This document shows, piece by piece, positions 26,203-35,280 of a stretch of 64,000 nt of DNA. Origin of the DNA: Streptomyces vinaceus (GTDB lineage: Bacteria; Actinomycetota; Actinomycetes; Streptomycetales; Streptomycetaceae); assembly GCF_008704935.1 (NCBI RefSeq), contig NZ_CP023692.1:4206001-4270000 (forward strand). Reading direction: 5' to 3'. Position 1 is the first letter of the stretch. Every line of letters starts with the position of its first letter. Below the pieces are notes generated by a model, which was not told where the DNA came from, made no database searches, and saw only the letters and a list, made by a program, of their open reading frames with translations. Position numbers and translations under genes: made by a program.

Positions 26203-27266
26203 GAGGCGTCGTCTTCGACGGAAAGCAGGCCCGGGTGGTGGAGGATCTGGAGATCCGCGATCCGGGACCGGGGGAGGTGCTGGTCGCGATCGCGGCGGCC
26301 GGGCTGTGCCACAGCGACCTGTCGGTGATCGACGGGACGATACCGTTCCCGCCGCCGGTGGTCCTCGGGCACGAGGGTGCGGGCGTGGTGGAGGCGGTCG
26401 GGTCGGGCGTGACGCACGTGGCTCCGGGTGACCACGTCTCCCTGTCGACCCTCGCGAACTGCGGGGCCTGCGCGGACTGCGACCGGGGCCGGCCGACGAT
26501 GTGCCGCAAGGCGATCGGGATGCCGGGGCAGCCGTTCTCGCGGGGCGGGAAGCCGCTGTTCCAGTTCGCCTCCAACTCGGCCTTCGCGGAGCGGACGATC
26601 GTCAAGGCCGTCCAGGCCGTGAAGATCCCGGACGACATCCCGCTGACCTCGGCGGCGCTCATCGGCTGCGGTGTCCTGACGGGCGTGGGGGCCGTACTGA
26701 ACCGGGCCCGCGTCGACCACGGCGAGTCGGTCGTCGTCATCGGTACCGGGGGCATCGGGCTCAACGTGATCCAGGGCGCGCGGATCGCCGGTGCCGGGGC
26801 GATCGTGGCGGTGGACGCCAACCCGGCCAAGGAGGCGGTGGCCCGGCGGTTCGGGGCCACGCACTTCGTCGACGCGTCGGCCGTCGCCGACTCCTCGGCG
26901 GCGGTGCGCGAGATCCTCCCGACGGGCGCGGACCACGCCTTCGAGTGCGTGGGCAACGTCAAGCTGATCCGCCAGGCCGTCGACCTCCTGGACCGCCACG
27001 GTCAGGCGGTCCTGCTCGGGGTGCCGGGCTTCAAGGAGGAGGCCTCGTTCCTGGTCTCGTCCATGTACCTGGACAAGACCATCATGGGCTGCCGGTACGG
27101 CTCCTCCCGCCCGCAGCGGGACATCGCCCTGTACGCGGAGCTCTACCGGCAGGGCCGGCTGCTGCTCGACGAGCTGGTCACGGAGACCTACCCGGTCGAG
27201 GACTTCGCGAAGGCCGTGGAGGACGCACAGCACGGGCGGGTGGCGCGGGGCGTGCTCACGTTCTGA
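26199..27266 (+). CDS. zinc-dependent alcohol dehydrogenase (MDR family)
   Basis: A 355-residue medium-chain dehydrogenase. Catalytic zinc ligands: GLCHSD (~38) and GHEGAG (~60). The structural zinc lobe is CGACADCDRGRPTMC (~88-103). The Rossmann motif is GTGGIGL, followed by an Asp-containing AVDANP, so NAD rather than NADP is expected. It resembles class III/aryl alcohol dehydrogenases. Last gene of the SDR-ACAD-ADH operon; a perfect 52-base palindrome ends the unit. It may oxidise an alcohol intermediate to an aldehyde. Confidence 0.9.
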   Translation: MRGVVFDGKQARVVEDLEIRDPGPGEVLVAIAAAGLCHSDLSVIDGTIPFPPPVVLGHEGAGVVEAVGSGVTHVAPGDHVSLSTLANCGACADCDRGRPTMCRKAIGMPGQPFSRGGKPLFQFASNSAFAERTIVKAVQAVKIPDDIPLTSAALIGCGVLTGVGAVLNRARVDHGESVVVIGTGGIGLNVIQGARIAGAGAIVAVDANPAKEAVARRFGATHFVDASAVADSSAAVREILPTGADHAFECVGNVKLIRQAVDLLDRHGQAVLLGVPGFKEEASFLVSSMYLDKTIMGCRYGSSRPQRDIALYAELYRQGRLLLDELVTETYPVEDFAKAVEDAQHGRVARGVLTF

Positions 27267-27308
27267 CGTCCTCGCGCCCTGGCGCCCTGAGGTCCTGACG
27301 CCCTGGCG

Positions 27309-27360
27309 CGTACGACGGGAAGGCCCGCCTCCGGCCGGAGGCGGGCCTTCCCGTCGTACG
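27309..27360. terminator. perfect 52-base palindromic bidirectional terminator
   Basis: Twenty-six bases on each side are exactly complementary (27309-27334 with 27335-27360). It lies between the convergent alcohol dehydrogenase and flavin reductase genes and ends seven bases from the latter's stop. Confidence 0.8.
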
Positions 27361-27366
27361 CGGGGC

Positions 27367-28008
27367 CTACTCGGCGGCGAGCCGGCCGAAGCGGCCCTTG
27401 TGGAAGAGGAGCGGGCCGTCCTCGCCGGCGGCGCCCATGGCCTCGACCCGGCCGACGACGATCAGGTGGTCCCCGCCGGTGTGCACGGCGTGGATGCGGC
27501 AGTCGATCCAGGCGGGCACGGCGTCGAGCTGCGGTGATCCGGTCACGGGGGCCGGGGTGTGGGTGATCCCCGCGAACTTGTCGGCGCCGCTGACGGCGAA
27601 GGCCCGGCACAGCTCGCCCTGCTCGGCGCCCAGGATGTTGACGCAGAACACCCCGGCGCGGGCGATCCGGGGCCAGGTGGTCGACGTACGGGCGACCATG
27701 AACGTGACCAGCGGCGGGTCGAGCGACAGCGAGGCGAAGGACTGGCAGGCGAACCCGGCCGGGCCGGCCTCGCCCTCGGCGGCCGGGGCGGTGATGACGG
27801 TGACCCCGCTGGCGAAGTTCCCGAGCACGGCCCGGAACTCGGCGGGGCTGACGGGTGCGCGCTCGTCGTCGCCGACGGCCCGCAGATCGGGGCGCGGCAG
27901 CGCGTCGACGCGGCCGGCTTCCGGGTCCTGCTCCGACGGGGCGGAGGTGGGGGAGCCGACTGACCTGAGGTATCGGACGACGGTGGCCGCCATCCCTGCG
28001 TGTCCCAT
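27367..28008 (-). CDS. flavin reductase-domain protein (HsaB-like)
   Basis: 213 residues. A poorly conserved ~50-residue N-terminus is followed by the flavin reductase fold: FRAVLGNFASGVTVITA, GFACQSFASLSLDPPLVTFMVAR, FCVNILGAEQ and a C-terminal GGDHLIVVGRVEAM. This is the type that supplies reduced flavin to two-component monooxygenases such as HsaA-HsaB of steroid ring cleavage. No oxygenase component lies beside it. The ATG at 28008 (or 27993) is used. A perfect regulon operator (28026-28040) lies 17 bases upstream. Confidence 0.85.
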   Translation of the reverse strand: MGHAGMAATVVRYLRSVGSPTSAPSEQDPEAGRVDALPRPDLRAVGDDERAPVSPAEFRAVLGNFASGVTVITAPAAEGEAGPAGFACQSFASLSLDPPLVTFMVARTSTTWPRIARAGVFCVNILGAEQGELCRAFAVSGADKFAGITHTPAPVTGSPQLDAVPAWIDCRIHAVHTGGDHLIVVGRVEAMGAAGEDGPLLFHKGRFGRLAAE

Positions 28009-28025
28009 CACGTCAACGATTGAAG

Positions 28026-28040
28026 CTGACGGTCCGTCAG
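28026..28040. promoter_or_regulatory. regulon operator, CTGACGGTCCGTCAG
   Basis: Closest to the consensus of all sites, both arms perfect over seven bases, 17 bases from the flavin reductase start. Confidence 0.7.
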
Positions 28041-28097
28041 ATGGGAAGGGGTGCGGGCGGGTGACTCGTGAAGGGGGAGGGTGTATCGTCCCCATCG

Positions 28098-28113
28098 ATT
28101 GAACGTGTTCAAT
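28098..28113. promoter_or_regulatory. inverted repeat ATTGAAC-GT-GTTCAAT
   Basis: Seven-base perfect arms, AT-rich for this genome, ending 18 bases before the start of the membrane protein at 28132. Probable operator or promoter element. It is not a LexA box (spacing 2, not 4). Confidence 0.4.
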
Positions 28114-28131
28114 TTTGGTTGGGGTGGGGGC

Positions 28132-29028
28132 ATGGGGATGCCGGAGACGCACACGGGACCGGCCGCGCGGGCAGGGAGCCGCTCCCGTCTGTCGACCGGG
28201 TCGGAGCTGGCGTTCACGGGGCAGTGCATCGTGGCGGGAGCGGTCTTCCTCGCCACCTCCGGCATGCGCGACGACCACGGCCTCGGCATCGACTCCTCCG
28301 TCTTCGTCGCGGTACCGCTGATGACCCTCGTGGTGGTCGTGGCCGCGTACCTGCACCGGCTGCTGTTCACCCTGCCGGTGATGGCGCTGACGCGAGAGCT
28401 GGGGAGACCGTGGTCGGCGCCGCTCTGGGGCGGTGGCGTCGCCGCCGCGTACGCCGGCTTGGCCGCGGACGCCTGGGACCTGCCGTACGGCTGGACGCTG
28501 CTGTGGATCGCGGGCCCCGGGGTGCTCCCGGTGGTGGCGGCCTCGTACGCGCACCACCGCTCGCTGGGGTGGACCGGTACGGCGGCCCGGGTCGGCGCCG
28601 CCACCGGGATCGCGCTGCTCCTCTGCGCGTTCGGCGCCTTCCTGCTGGAGCGGACGGGAATCGGCGCGTACGAGCCGCCCCGGCTGGAGCGGGAGCGGTA
28701 CGCCGGGGAGTGGACCGGCGGCGGGGGCGCGTACCGGCTGCGGCTGGGCGAGAACGGCGAGGCCGTGGCCGAGAACCTGGCGCTGGTCGCGCCGGCCGGG
28801 GTGTGGGACGGGTGCTCGGGGACCGGGACGTGGACGTTCGAGCGGGGGCGGGAGTCCGGCGGCCTCTTCGACCGGGCGCGGGACCGGGTCACGCTCAGGA
28901 TCGAGGGCTGCGGCGCCCTGCGCGACTGGCAGGTGGCCGGCACGGCCGAACGGCCCGAGCTGTTCAGCGTCATGGGCGATCCGGACGACCTCCACCCCCG
29001 GTACGCCGAAACCCTGCACCGGCTGTAG
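28132..29028 (+). CDS. conserved membrane protein of unknown function
   Basis: 298 residues. The first half holds four hydrophobic helices (for example LAFTGQCIVAGAVFLATS, VFVAVPLMTLVVVVAAYL, WTLLWIAGPGVLPVVAASY, AATGIALLLCAFGAFLL). The second half is a soluble ~110-residue domain with two Cys (WDGCSGTGTW, IEGCGALRDW) likely outside the membrane. ATG 28132 follows a G-rich SD-like tract; an in-frame GTG at 28081 would read through the inverted repeat at 28098 and is rejected. Not recognised. Confidence 0.7.
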   Translation: MGMPETHTGPAARAGSRSRLSTGSELAFTGQCIVAGAVFLATSGMRDDHGLGIDSSVFVAVPLMTLVVVVAAYLHRLLFTLPVMALTRELGRPWSAPLWGGGVAAAYAGLAADAWDLPYGWTLLWIAGPGVLPVVAASYAHHRSLGWTGTAARVGAATGIALLLCAFGAFLLERTGIGAYEPPRLERERYAGEWTGGGGAYRLRLGENGEAVAENLALVAPAGVWDGCSGTGTWTFERGRESGGLFDRARDRVTLRIEGCGALRDWQVAGTAERPELFSVMGDPDDLHPRYAETLHRL

Positions 29029-29181
29029 CCGGAGGCCGGCGGGGCGGGGGCGGCGCGGCCCGCGCCGTTCGCCCGTACGGGTGAATCCACTGCCCCGCCG
29101 GGATCCGTACGGCGGACAGCCCCGTGGGAGGTCGGCATCGTGGCCCCCGGCCCGATCCACCCGCCCCCCAGGAGGACTCCC

Positions 29182-29973
29182 ATGCTCGGCACCGACTTCC
29201 GTCACGGATCGCCCGTCTGGCTCGACCTCGGCAGCCCCGACACCACCGGCGCCGTGAGGTTCTACGGCTCCGTCTTCGGCTGGACCTTCACCGACCTGGG
29301 TCCCGACGCCGGCGGGTACGGGTTCTTCCAGGTGGACGGGAAGACCGTCGCCGCCCTCGGGCCGCTCACCGAGGAGGGCGCGGTCTCGGCCTGGATGCTC
29401 CACTTCCAGGCCGACGACATCCAGGCCACCGTCTCGGACGTGCGGGCGGGCGGCGGGCAGATCCGGATGGAGCCGACGGACGTCATGGGCGAGGGCTGGC
29501 TCGCGCAGGCCACCGACCCGCAGGGCGCCGAGTTCGCGATCTGGCAGCCCGGGAAGACCGCCGGGCTCGGGAAGGCCTCCGACGAGAACTCCCTGGTGTG
29601 GGCCGAGTTGCACGTACCCGACCCGGCCGCGGCCATCACCTTCTACAACGGCGTCTTCGGCTGGCGCAGCCAGGAGATGGAGACGCCGGGGATGACGTAC
29701 CGCGTGCTGAGCCTGAAGGACGGCGACCAGCAGCAGACCTCGTTCGGAGGGGTCGCGCCGATGGGCGACGGGGCCGGCGGGGGCGTCGAGAAGCCGCGCT
29801 GGGTCCCGTACTTCAACGTCGCGGACGTGGACGCGACGGTCTCGGCGGCGGACGGGAACGGCGGATCGGTGCTCATGCCGGCCGCGGACGTACCGGACGT
29901 CGGCCGGATCGCGTGGGTGGCGGACCCGTCCGGAGCCGTGTTCGCCCTGCTGAAGCCGAACCCGATGGCGTGA
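29182..29973 (+). CDS. double-VOC (glyoxalase-fold) protein
   Basis: 263 residues, two VOC modules: the first from GSPVWLDLGSPDTTGAVRFY, the second from VWAELHVPDPAAAITFYNGVFGW. It ends in the metal-binding-like strand DPSGAVFALLKP. AGGAGG lies 6 bases before the ATG. It is the closest in layout to the other two double-VOC proteins of this window. It is convergent with the crotonase gene; no regulon operator precedes it. Substrate unknown. Confidence 0.87.
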   Translation: MLGTDFRHGSPVWLDLGSPDTTGAVRFYGSVFGWTFTDLGPDAGGYGFFQVDGKTVAALGPLTEEGAVSAWMLHFQADDIQATVSDVRAGGGQIRMEPTDVMGEGWLAQATDPQGAEFAIWQPGKTAGLGKASDENSLVWAELHVPDPAAAITFYNGVFGWRSQEMETPGMTYRVLSLKDGDQQQTSFGGVAPMGDGAGGGVEKPRWVPYFNVADVDATVSAADGNGGSVLMPAADVPDVGRIAWVADPSGAVFALLKPNPMA

Positions 29974-29983
29974 GGCGCCTCGC

Positions 29984-30787
29984 TCAGCGGCCGAGGTACT
30001 TGGGCGAACGGCGCTCCACGAAGGCGGCCACGCCCTCGTTCGCGTCGGCGGTGGTCATGTTGATCTCCTGAGCGGTGGCCTCGGCGGCCAGCGCGGCCGC
30101 CCGGCCACCGTCCAGGGAGGCGTTGACCAGCTGCTTGGTCAGGGCGAGGGCGCGGGTGGGGCCCTGCGCGAGCCGCTCGGCCCACGCGCGGGCGGTGGCC
30201 TCCAGCTCCGGGTCGGGAACGACCCGGTTCACGAGGCCGAGGCGTTCGGCCTCGGCCGCCTGCACGGCGTCGCCGAAGAACATCAGCTCCTTGGTCTTCT
30301 GCGGGCCGACGAGGCGGGGCAGCAGGTACGCGCCGCCGCCGTCGGGGACCAGCCCGCGGCGGACGAACACCTCGATGAAGCGGGCCGATTCGGCGGCGAT
30401 GACGAGGTCGCAGGCGAGGGCGAGATGGGCGCCGATACCGGCGGCCGTGCCGTTGACGGCGGCGAGGACCGGCTTCTCGCAGTCGAGCACGGCGGTGATC
30501 AGGCGCTGCGCGCCGAGCTTGATCATGCGGGCCACGTCGCCCGCGATGCGCTCGGCCGGTGAGGCGGGGGCGCCGCGCAGGTCGGCGCCCGCGCAGAAGC
30601 CCTTGCCGGTGGCGGTGACGACGACGGCCCGCACGCCCGGGTCGGCGGAGGCCTCGGCGAGCAGTGCGATGACGCGCTCGCGCTGGTCCCAGGTGACGGC
30701 GTTCATGGCCTGCGGCCGGTTGAGGGTGATCCACGAGACGCCGCTCTCGACGCGGTGCAGCACGTCTTCGGCGGGGGCGCTGGTCAT
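29984..30787 (-). CDS. enoyl-CoA hydratase/isomerase (crotonase)
   Basis: A 267-residue crotonase-fold enzyme. The oxyanion hole comes from FCAGADLRG (~65) and GTAAGIGAHLA (~105). The acid/base position reads GLVPDGG (~140), the Asp-containing form seen in PaaG-like isomerases, rather than the double-Glu form of classical hydratases. The C-terminal signature FVERRSPKYLGR is typical. It lies 100 bases downstream of the NDP-forming acyl-CoA synthetase on the same strand and is probably in its operon. Confidence 0.9.
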   Translation of the reverse strand: MTSAPAEDVLHRVESGVSWITLNRPQAMNAVTWDQRERVIALLAEASADPGVRAVVVTATGKGFCAGADLRGAPASPAERIAGDVARMIKLGAQRLITAVLDCEKPVLAAVNGTAAGIGAHLALACDLVIAAESARFIEVFVRRGLVPDGGGAYLLPRLVGPQKTKELMFFGDAVQAAEAERLGLVNRVVPDPELEATARAWAERLAQGPTRALALTKQLVNASLDGGRAAALAAEATAQEINMTTADANEGVAAFVERRSPKYLGR

Positions 30788-30887
30788 GGGGCGAACTCCC
30801 GTTCGGGGTAGGGGTGGTCGGGGCTCCGCCCCGGGGGACCGGGGCGTGCGGCGCCTCGGTGACGGCTCGCCGGCGCCCGGCCGCGGC

Positions 30888-33122
30888 TCAGCGGCAGATC
30901 GCCAGTGCGTCCAGGGCCACCGCGCCCTGGCCCCGGGGGAGGACCATCAGCGGGTTGATGTCCAGTTCCGAGAGGACGCCGCCCAGTTCGAGCGCCATCC
31001 GCTGGACCCGGAGCACCACCTCCACCAGCGCGTCCACGTCCGCCGGCGGGGCGCCCCGTACGCCCTCCAGCAGGGCGTGGCCCCGCAGCTCCGTCAGCAT
31101 CGCCCGCGCCTGGTCCTCGCCGAAGGGCGGGACGCGGACCGCCGCGTCGTGCAGGACCTCCACCAGCACCCCGCCCAGGCCCACCGTCACCGTCGGGCCG
31201 AAGAGCTCGTCCTGGGTGACGCCGACGACCATCTCGACCCCCCGCTCCACCATCTGGCAGACGAGGATGCCGTCCAGCGGGACGTTCTCGTAGCGGGCGA
31301 TGTCCGTGAGCTCCCGGTAGGCGTCCCGGATCTGGCTCGCCGAGGTCAGGCCGATCTTGACCAGGCCCAGCTCCGTCTTGTGCCCGAGCTGCGGGCCCGA
31401 GGCCTTCATCACCACCGGGTAGCCCACCAGCCCCGCGGCCCGTACCGCCGCCGCCGCGCTGGTCACGAGCTGCTCGCGGGGCACCCGTATCCCGTACGCC
31501 CGCAGCAGCTGCTTCGCCGCGTGCTCGCTGAGCTGCTGGCCCGGCCGCATGAGCGCCTGCGCCTTGCGGTACGAGGGGGACGGGGTGCGCGGGGCGTCCT
31601 CGAAGGGGGAGCGGTAGGCGGCCGTGAAGCGGTGGTGGCCGAGATAGGCGCGGACGGCGGTGATGCAGTTGCCGAACGTGCGGAAGGTGGCCACGCGGGA
31701 GGAGCCGAGCAGGGTGGTGCGGTAGGCCTCCTCGGTGCCGACCGGGGAGCCCCAGACCACGCAGACCAGCTTGTCGCTCTGCTCGGCCGCGTCCACCAGG
31801 TCCTGCGCGAGCTTGTCGCTCATCGGGGGGAAGGGCCCGGTGATCGGGCAGATCAGGACGCCGACCGCCGGATCGGCGAGGATCGCGTCGATGATCTTGC
31901 GGCCGCGCCAGTCGCCGACCGGGTGGCCGCCGTTGTCGACGGGGTTGGCGACGTTCAGGTACGGCGGGATCCACTGGTGGAGTTCGTCCTGCTTGGCCTG
32001 CGAGAGGGTGGGCAGGGTCAGGCCCGCCTCGGTCGCGAGGTCCGAGAAGTGGGCTCCGGTGCCACCGGAGATGGAGTACACGACGACCCCGTCGGCCAGC
32101 GGCTTGCGGGCCCGGGCGAGCAGCGCGGCGGTGTCCTGGAGCTCGTCCAGCCCGTCGACCCGTATGACGCCGAACTGGCGCATCGCGGCGTCCACGACGG
32201 TGTCGGCGCCGGTCAGCTTCCCGGTGTGGGAGGCGGCCATGCGGGCGCCGGTCTCGGTGCGGCCGACCTTGACGGCGACGACGGGGACGCCGTTGCGGGC
32301 GGCCCGGTCGGCGGCCAGGAGGAACTGGCGGCCGTCCTTGAGGCCCTCCACGTAGCAGGCGATCGCTCCGACCTCGGGGCGCTCGGCGAAGTAGGAGATG
32401 AAGTCGGAGGTCTCCAGGTCGGCCTCGTTGCCCGTCGGAGCCCAGTGGGAGAGCCGGATGCCCAGCTCCTGGAGGGTGTAGACGGGCCGGCCCTGGTGGC
32501 CGGACTGGGTGATCAGTGCGATCGCCGGGCCGTCGAGGTCCTCGCGGAACTCCTCGAAGGCGTTGAGGTTGGTGTTCGGGCCGAGCAGGCGCAGGCCGGA
32601 GCGCCGGACGGCCGCAGCGAGCCGCTCCTGCGCGGCGGCGCCCTCTCCGCCGGTCTCGGCGAAGCCGGAGGCGAAGGCGACGGCGAACTTCACCTTGGCC
32701 TCGGCCAGTTCCTCGATCACCGGCAGCGGATCGCCCACCAGGAGGACGGCGAGGTCCACCTGCTCGGGCAGGTCGGCCACCGAGGCGTGGCAGGCCAGCC
32801 CGAAGACGGTGGGGCGGGTGGGGTGCACGGGGTGGATCCGGGCGCCGACGCGCTCCGCCCAGGCGATGAGCTGGCGGGTGATACCGGTGTTCGGTCTGCC
32901 TTCGGCGTCGGAGGCGCCGATGACGGCCACCGACTCGGGCCGGAAGAACCGGTCGAGGTCGGGGACGTCGGCGTGCAGGGGCCGTCCGCTGACGTCCACC
33001 GCGACCGCGTCCGCGGCGGACGGCGCCGCCGTGGAGTGGACGGCCGTCCTGGGGGTCTCCCCGCAGGCCTCGACACGTGCGCGGAAGTCGGTGGTGAGGG
33101 TGCCGTGAGTAGATCCAAGCAT
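30888..33122 (-). CDS. NDP-forming acyl-CoA synthetase (acetate-CoA ligase family)
   Basis: A 744-residue fusion: CoA-binding Rossmann domain (~55-150, RPESVAVIGASDAEGRPNTG), succinyl-CoA-ligase-like domain (~190-340, ITQSGHQGRP), a linker ligase domain, and a C-terminal ATP-grasp domain (~520-744, YPVVMKASGPQLGHKTELG, LSELDINPLMV). It would make an acyl-CoA with release of ADP and phosphate, saving one phosphate bond against AMP-forming ligases. The N-terminal ~45 residues are variable. Two regulon operators (33158, 33182) lie upstream, 24 bases apart. Confidence 0.88.
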   Translation of the reverse strand: MLGSTHGTLTTDFRARVEACGETPRTAVHSTAAPSAADAVAVDVSGRPLHADVPDLDRFFRPESVAVIGASDAEGRPNTGITRQLIAWAERVGARIHPVHPTRPTVFGLACHASVADLPEQVDLAVLLVGDPLPVIEELAEAKVKFAVAFASGFAETGGEGAAAQERLAAAVRRSGLRLLGPNTNLNAFEEFREDLDGPAIALITQSGHQGRPVYTLQELGIRLSHWAPTGNEADLETSDFISYFAERPEVGAIACYVEGLKDGRQFLLAADRAARNGVPVVAVKVGRTETGARMAASHTGKLTGADTVVDAAMRQFGVIRVDGLDELQDTAALLARARKPLADGVVVYSISGGTGAHFSDLATEAGLTLPTLSQAKQDELHQWIPPYLNVANPVDNGGHPVGDWRGRKIIDAILADPAVGVLICPITGPFPPMSDKLAQDLVDAAEQSDKLVCVVWGSPVGTEEAYRTTLLGSSRVATFRTFGNCITAVRAYLGHHRFTAAYRSPFEDAPRTPSPSYRKAQALMRPGQQLSEHAAKQLLRAYGIRVPREQLVTSAAAAVRAAGLVGYPVVMKASGPQLGHKTELGLVKIGLTSASQIRDAYRELTDIARYENVPLDGILVCQMVERGVEMVVGVTQDELFGPTVTVGLGGVLVEVLHDAAVRVPPFGEDQARAMLTELRGHALLEGVRGAPPADVDALVEVVLRVQRMALELGGVLSELDINPLMVLPRGQGAVALDALAICR

Positions 33123-33157
33123 CGCTTCGCCCGCTCCTGCTCGATGAACCTCAATAA

Positions 33158-33172
33158 CTGACGCGTAGTCAG
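33158..33172. promoter_or_regulatory. regulon operator, CTGACGCGTAGTCAG
   Basis: First of two tandem palindromes upstream of the NDP-forming synthetase; arms perfect. Confidence 0.65.
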
Positions 33173-33181
33173 ATTACTGAA

Positions 33182-33196
33182 CTGACGTGCCGTCAG
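33182..33196. promoter_or_regulatory. regulon operator, CTGACGTGCCGTCAG
   Basis: Second tandem palindrome, 24 bases centre to centre from the first (about two helical turns), which would allow side-by-side dimers on one DNA face. Confidence 0.65.
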
Positions 33197-33386
33197 GAAC
33201 AGTGCTGCGCAGGAAAGCTGGTGGAGGTGGTGTGTGGAACGGTGACAGATCCCTCCGGTACGGGTCCAGGGCGCGATTCGGCCGCGCCGGACCGGGCGCG
33301 GGCGGGCGTGATCCGGGCGGGGCGGGGGTGATCCGGGCGAGGCCGGGCGCGGGCGCGGGTGATCCGGCCCCGTCCGGGCGCGGGTC

Positions 33387-34625
33387 TCAGGCGAGCGGGT
33401 CGACCGGGCGCAGGCCCGTGTCCGGCAGGTCCTCGTACGGCTGTCGCGCCGCCTGGGGGCCCAGCCGGCGGGCCACGGCCCTGGCGATCTTCTCGGCGTC
33501 CAGCGCCATCTCGCGGAACATGCCGCTGATGGGGTTGGTGAAGCCGGTGAAGTACAACCCGGGGGCCTGCGCGGCGGTGCGCGTTCCGTGCGTACGGGGA
33601 CGGCCGCGCCCGTCGAGCACGTCCAGGTGCCCCACCAGCCCCTCCAGGCCGCGGCGGTATCCGGTGGCCGCCACCACCGCGTCCGGGGCGATGCGGGAGC
33701 CGTCGGCGAGCACGACCTCCGCGCCCTCGAAGGAGGCCACGGCCGCGACCGGTTCCACCCGCCCCGCGCGGACGGCGTCGATCAGGCCGACGTCCTGGAC
33801 CGGGATCGCCCCCTCCTTGACCCTGCTGTACAGGCCGGTGGCGGGGCGGGGGAGGCCGTACGCCGTCAGATCGGGTACGGACACCTTGGCCAGGAGCGCG
33901 CCGACCCGGTCCACGAGCCGCACGGGCAGCCGCCGGACCAGGATCCCGGTGCGCTGCGCGGGCCAGCCCGCGGTCGAGCGGCGCACGATGTGCGGGGCGG
34001 TGCGCACGGCGAGCCGCACCCGCGCGGCGCCGCCCTCGACGAGGTCGACGGCTATCTCGGCGCCGGTGTTGCCGGCCCCGACGACGAGGACGTCCCGGCC
34101 CACGTACGGCGCGGCGTTGCGGTACGCGCGGGCGTGCAGGAGCTGTCCGGTGTACGTGTCGCGGCCCGGCCAGCCGGGGAGCGCGGGCGTGTGGTTGAAC
34201 CCGGTGGCGACGACGACGGCCCGGGCGTCGAGCACCCGCCCGCCGGTCGCGTGCAGCAGCCAGCCGTCCCCGCCGGGGGCGGGGTCGATCCGGGTCACCT
34301 CGACGCCGGTGACGAGCTCCAGCGCGTGGAACTCGGCGTACTTCTCCAGGTACCGCACCACGTCGTCCCGCGACACCCACCGCCCGAACCGGCGCGGCAT
34401 GGCGAGCCCCGGGAGGGCGGAGAGCCGGCGCGTGGTGTGCAGGTGGAGCCGGTCGTAGTGTCCCCGCCAGGAGGAGCCGACGGCATCGGACTTCTCCACG
34501 ACCACCGCGCGCACCCCGCGGGCGCGCAGCGCGGCGGCCGCGGCGAGGCCGCCGGGCCCGGCGCCGATCACGTAGACCGGGCGGGGCTGGGTGGACAGGT
34601 CGGGGGTTTCGGGGACTGCGGGCAT
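33387..34625 (-). CDS. flavin-containing monooxygenase-like NAD(P)/FAD oxidoreductase
   Basis: 412 residues. FAD-binding GAGPGGLAAA (~20), FMO/BVMO-type fingerprint region GQLLHARAYRNA (~165), NADPH-binding GAGNTGAEIA (~185) and ATGYRRGLEGL near the C-terminus. This is the YUCCA/FMO group that oxygenates nucleophilic atoms or ketones with NADPH and O2. The start at 34625 has no clear SD sequence. It is divergent from DoxX, with one operator between them that lies nearer DoxX, so its regulon membership is uncertain. Confidence 0.85.
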   Translation of the reverse strand: MPAVPETPDLSTQPRPVYVIGAGPGGLAAAAALRARGVRAVVVEKSDAVGSSWRGHYDRLHLHTTRRLSALPGLAMPRRFGRWVSRDDVVRYLEKYAEFHALELVTGVEVTRIDPAPGGDGWLLHATGGRVLDARAVVVATGFNHTPALPGWPGRDTYTGQLLHARAYRNAAPYVGRDVLVVGAGNTGAEIAVDLVEGGAARVRLAVRTAPHIVRRSTAGWPAQRTGILVRRLPVRLVDRVGALLAKVSVPDLTAYGLPRPATGLYSRVKEGAIPVQDVGLIDAVRAGRVEPVAAVASFEGAEVVLADGSRIAPDAVVAATGYRRGLEGLVGHLDVLDGRGRPRTHGTRTAAQAPGLYFTGFTNPISGMFREMALDAEKIARAVARRLGPQAARQPYEDLPDTGLRPVDPLA

Positions 34626-34793
34626 GAGGGGTGAGCGTATCGACACACAGCGTTGATGGGTCTCGGACAAGGAGGGAATCGATTGCGGATCGATCACGGG
34701 CGCCGGCGGGCGGCCGGCGCGGAGCCGGAGGTTCCGCGCGGTTCCGCGCGGTTCCCCACCGGGGCCTTGCGGGATCGGCGCGGATCCGATGAA
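34626..34793. other. intergenic region between the monooxygenase and DoxX
   Basis: No supported gene. It contains a tandem CGCGCGGTTCC-type repeat around 34735-34755 and leads into the operator at 34794. Confidence 0.5.
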
Positions 34794-34808
34794 CTGACGT
34801 ACCGTCAG
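34794..34808. promoter_or_regulatory. regulon operator, CTGACGTACCGTCAG
   Basis: Perfect-arm palindrome 19 bases before the DoxX start; the SD sequence (GGGAGGGAGGG) follows it directly. TACCGT inside the site resembles a -10 box. Confidence 0.65.
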
Positions 34809-34827
34809 ATCAAGGGAGGGAGGGCCG

Positions 34828-35280
34828 ATGCAGACCATCTGGCTCAGTGGGGCCGAGTGGCTCGCCGTGCTCCGGATCGGGCTCGGCCTGTGGTGGCTGG
34901 AGAGCTGGCGGCACAAGGACAAGAAGGGCTGGTTCGAACGCGGCACGGGCATCGCCTGGGCCGCCGACGTCGCGGGCAAGCACCGCTGGCCCTTCGTCAA
35001 GGGCGGCTTCGAAAAGGTCGTGCAGCCGCGCCCACGGCTGATGGCGTACATCGTGGTCTACGCGGAGCTCGCCCTCGGGCTGGGCCTGGTGCTCGGCTTC
35101 CTGACCCCGGTCGCACTCGCCGGCGGGCTGCTCCTGAACCTGCTGTACCTGGTACTGATGATCCACGACTGGGCCGAGCAGGGGCAGAACGCGATGATGG
35201 CCCTCATCTCGCTCGTCGCGCTCCTCGCGATGGCCTGGCAGACCTGGTCCCTCGACGCGGCGATCGGACTCTTCCTGTGA
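34828..35280 (+). CDS. DoxX-family membrane protein
   Basis: 150 residues with four hydrophobic segments (WLAVLRIGLGLWWLE, LMAYIVVYAELALGLGLVL, VALAGGLLLNLLYLVLMI, MALISLVALLAMAW), the DoxX fold. Actinobacterial DoxX proteins work in redox or thiol homeostasis at the membrane; the role in acyl-CoA breakdown is unclear. Its stop overlaps the DUF35 gene by four bases (GTGA), and a regulon operator precedes it. Confidence 0.85.
   Translation: MQTIWLSGAEWLAVLRIGLGLWWLESWRHKDKKGWFERGTGIAWAADVAGKHRWPFVKGGFEKVVQPRPRLMAYIVVYAELALGLGLVLGFLTPVALAGGLLLNLLYLVLMIHDWAEQGQNAMMALISLVALLAMAWQTWSLDAAIGLFL

Noticed and set aside
28098..28113. LexA (SOS) box
   Set aside because: Arms GAAC/GTTC match but the spacing is 2 bases, not the 4 of the actinobacterial box.
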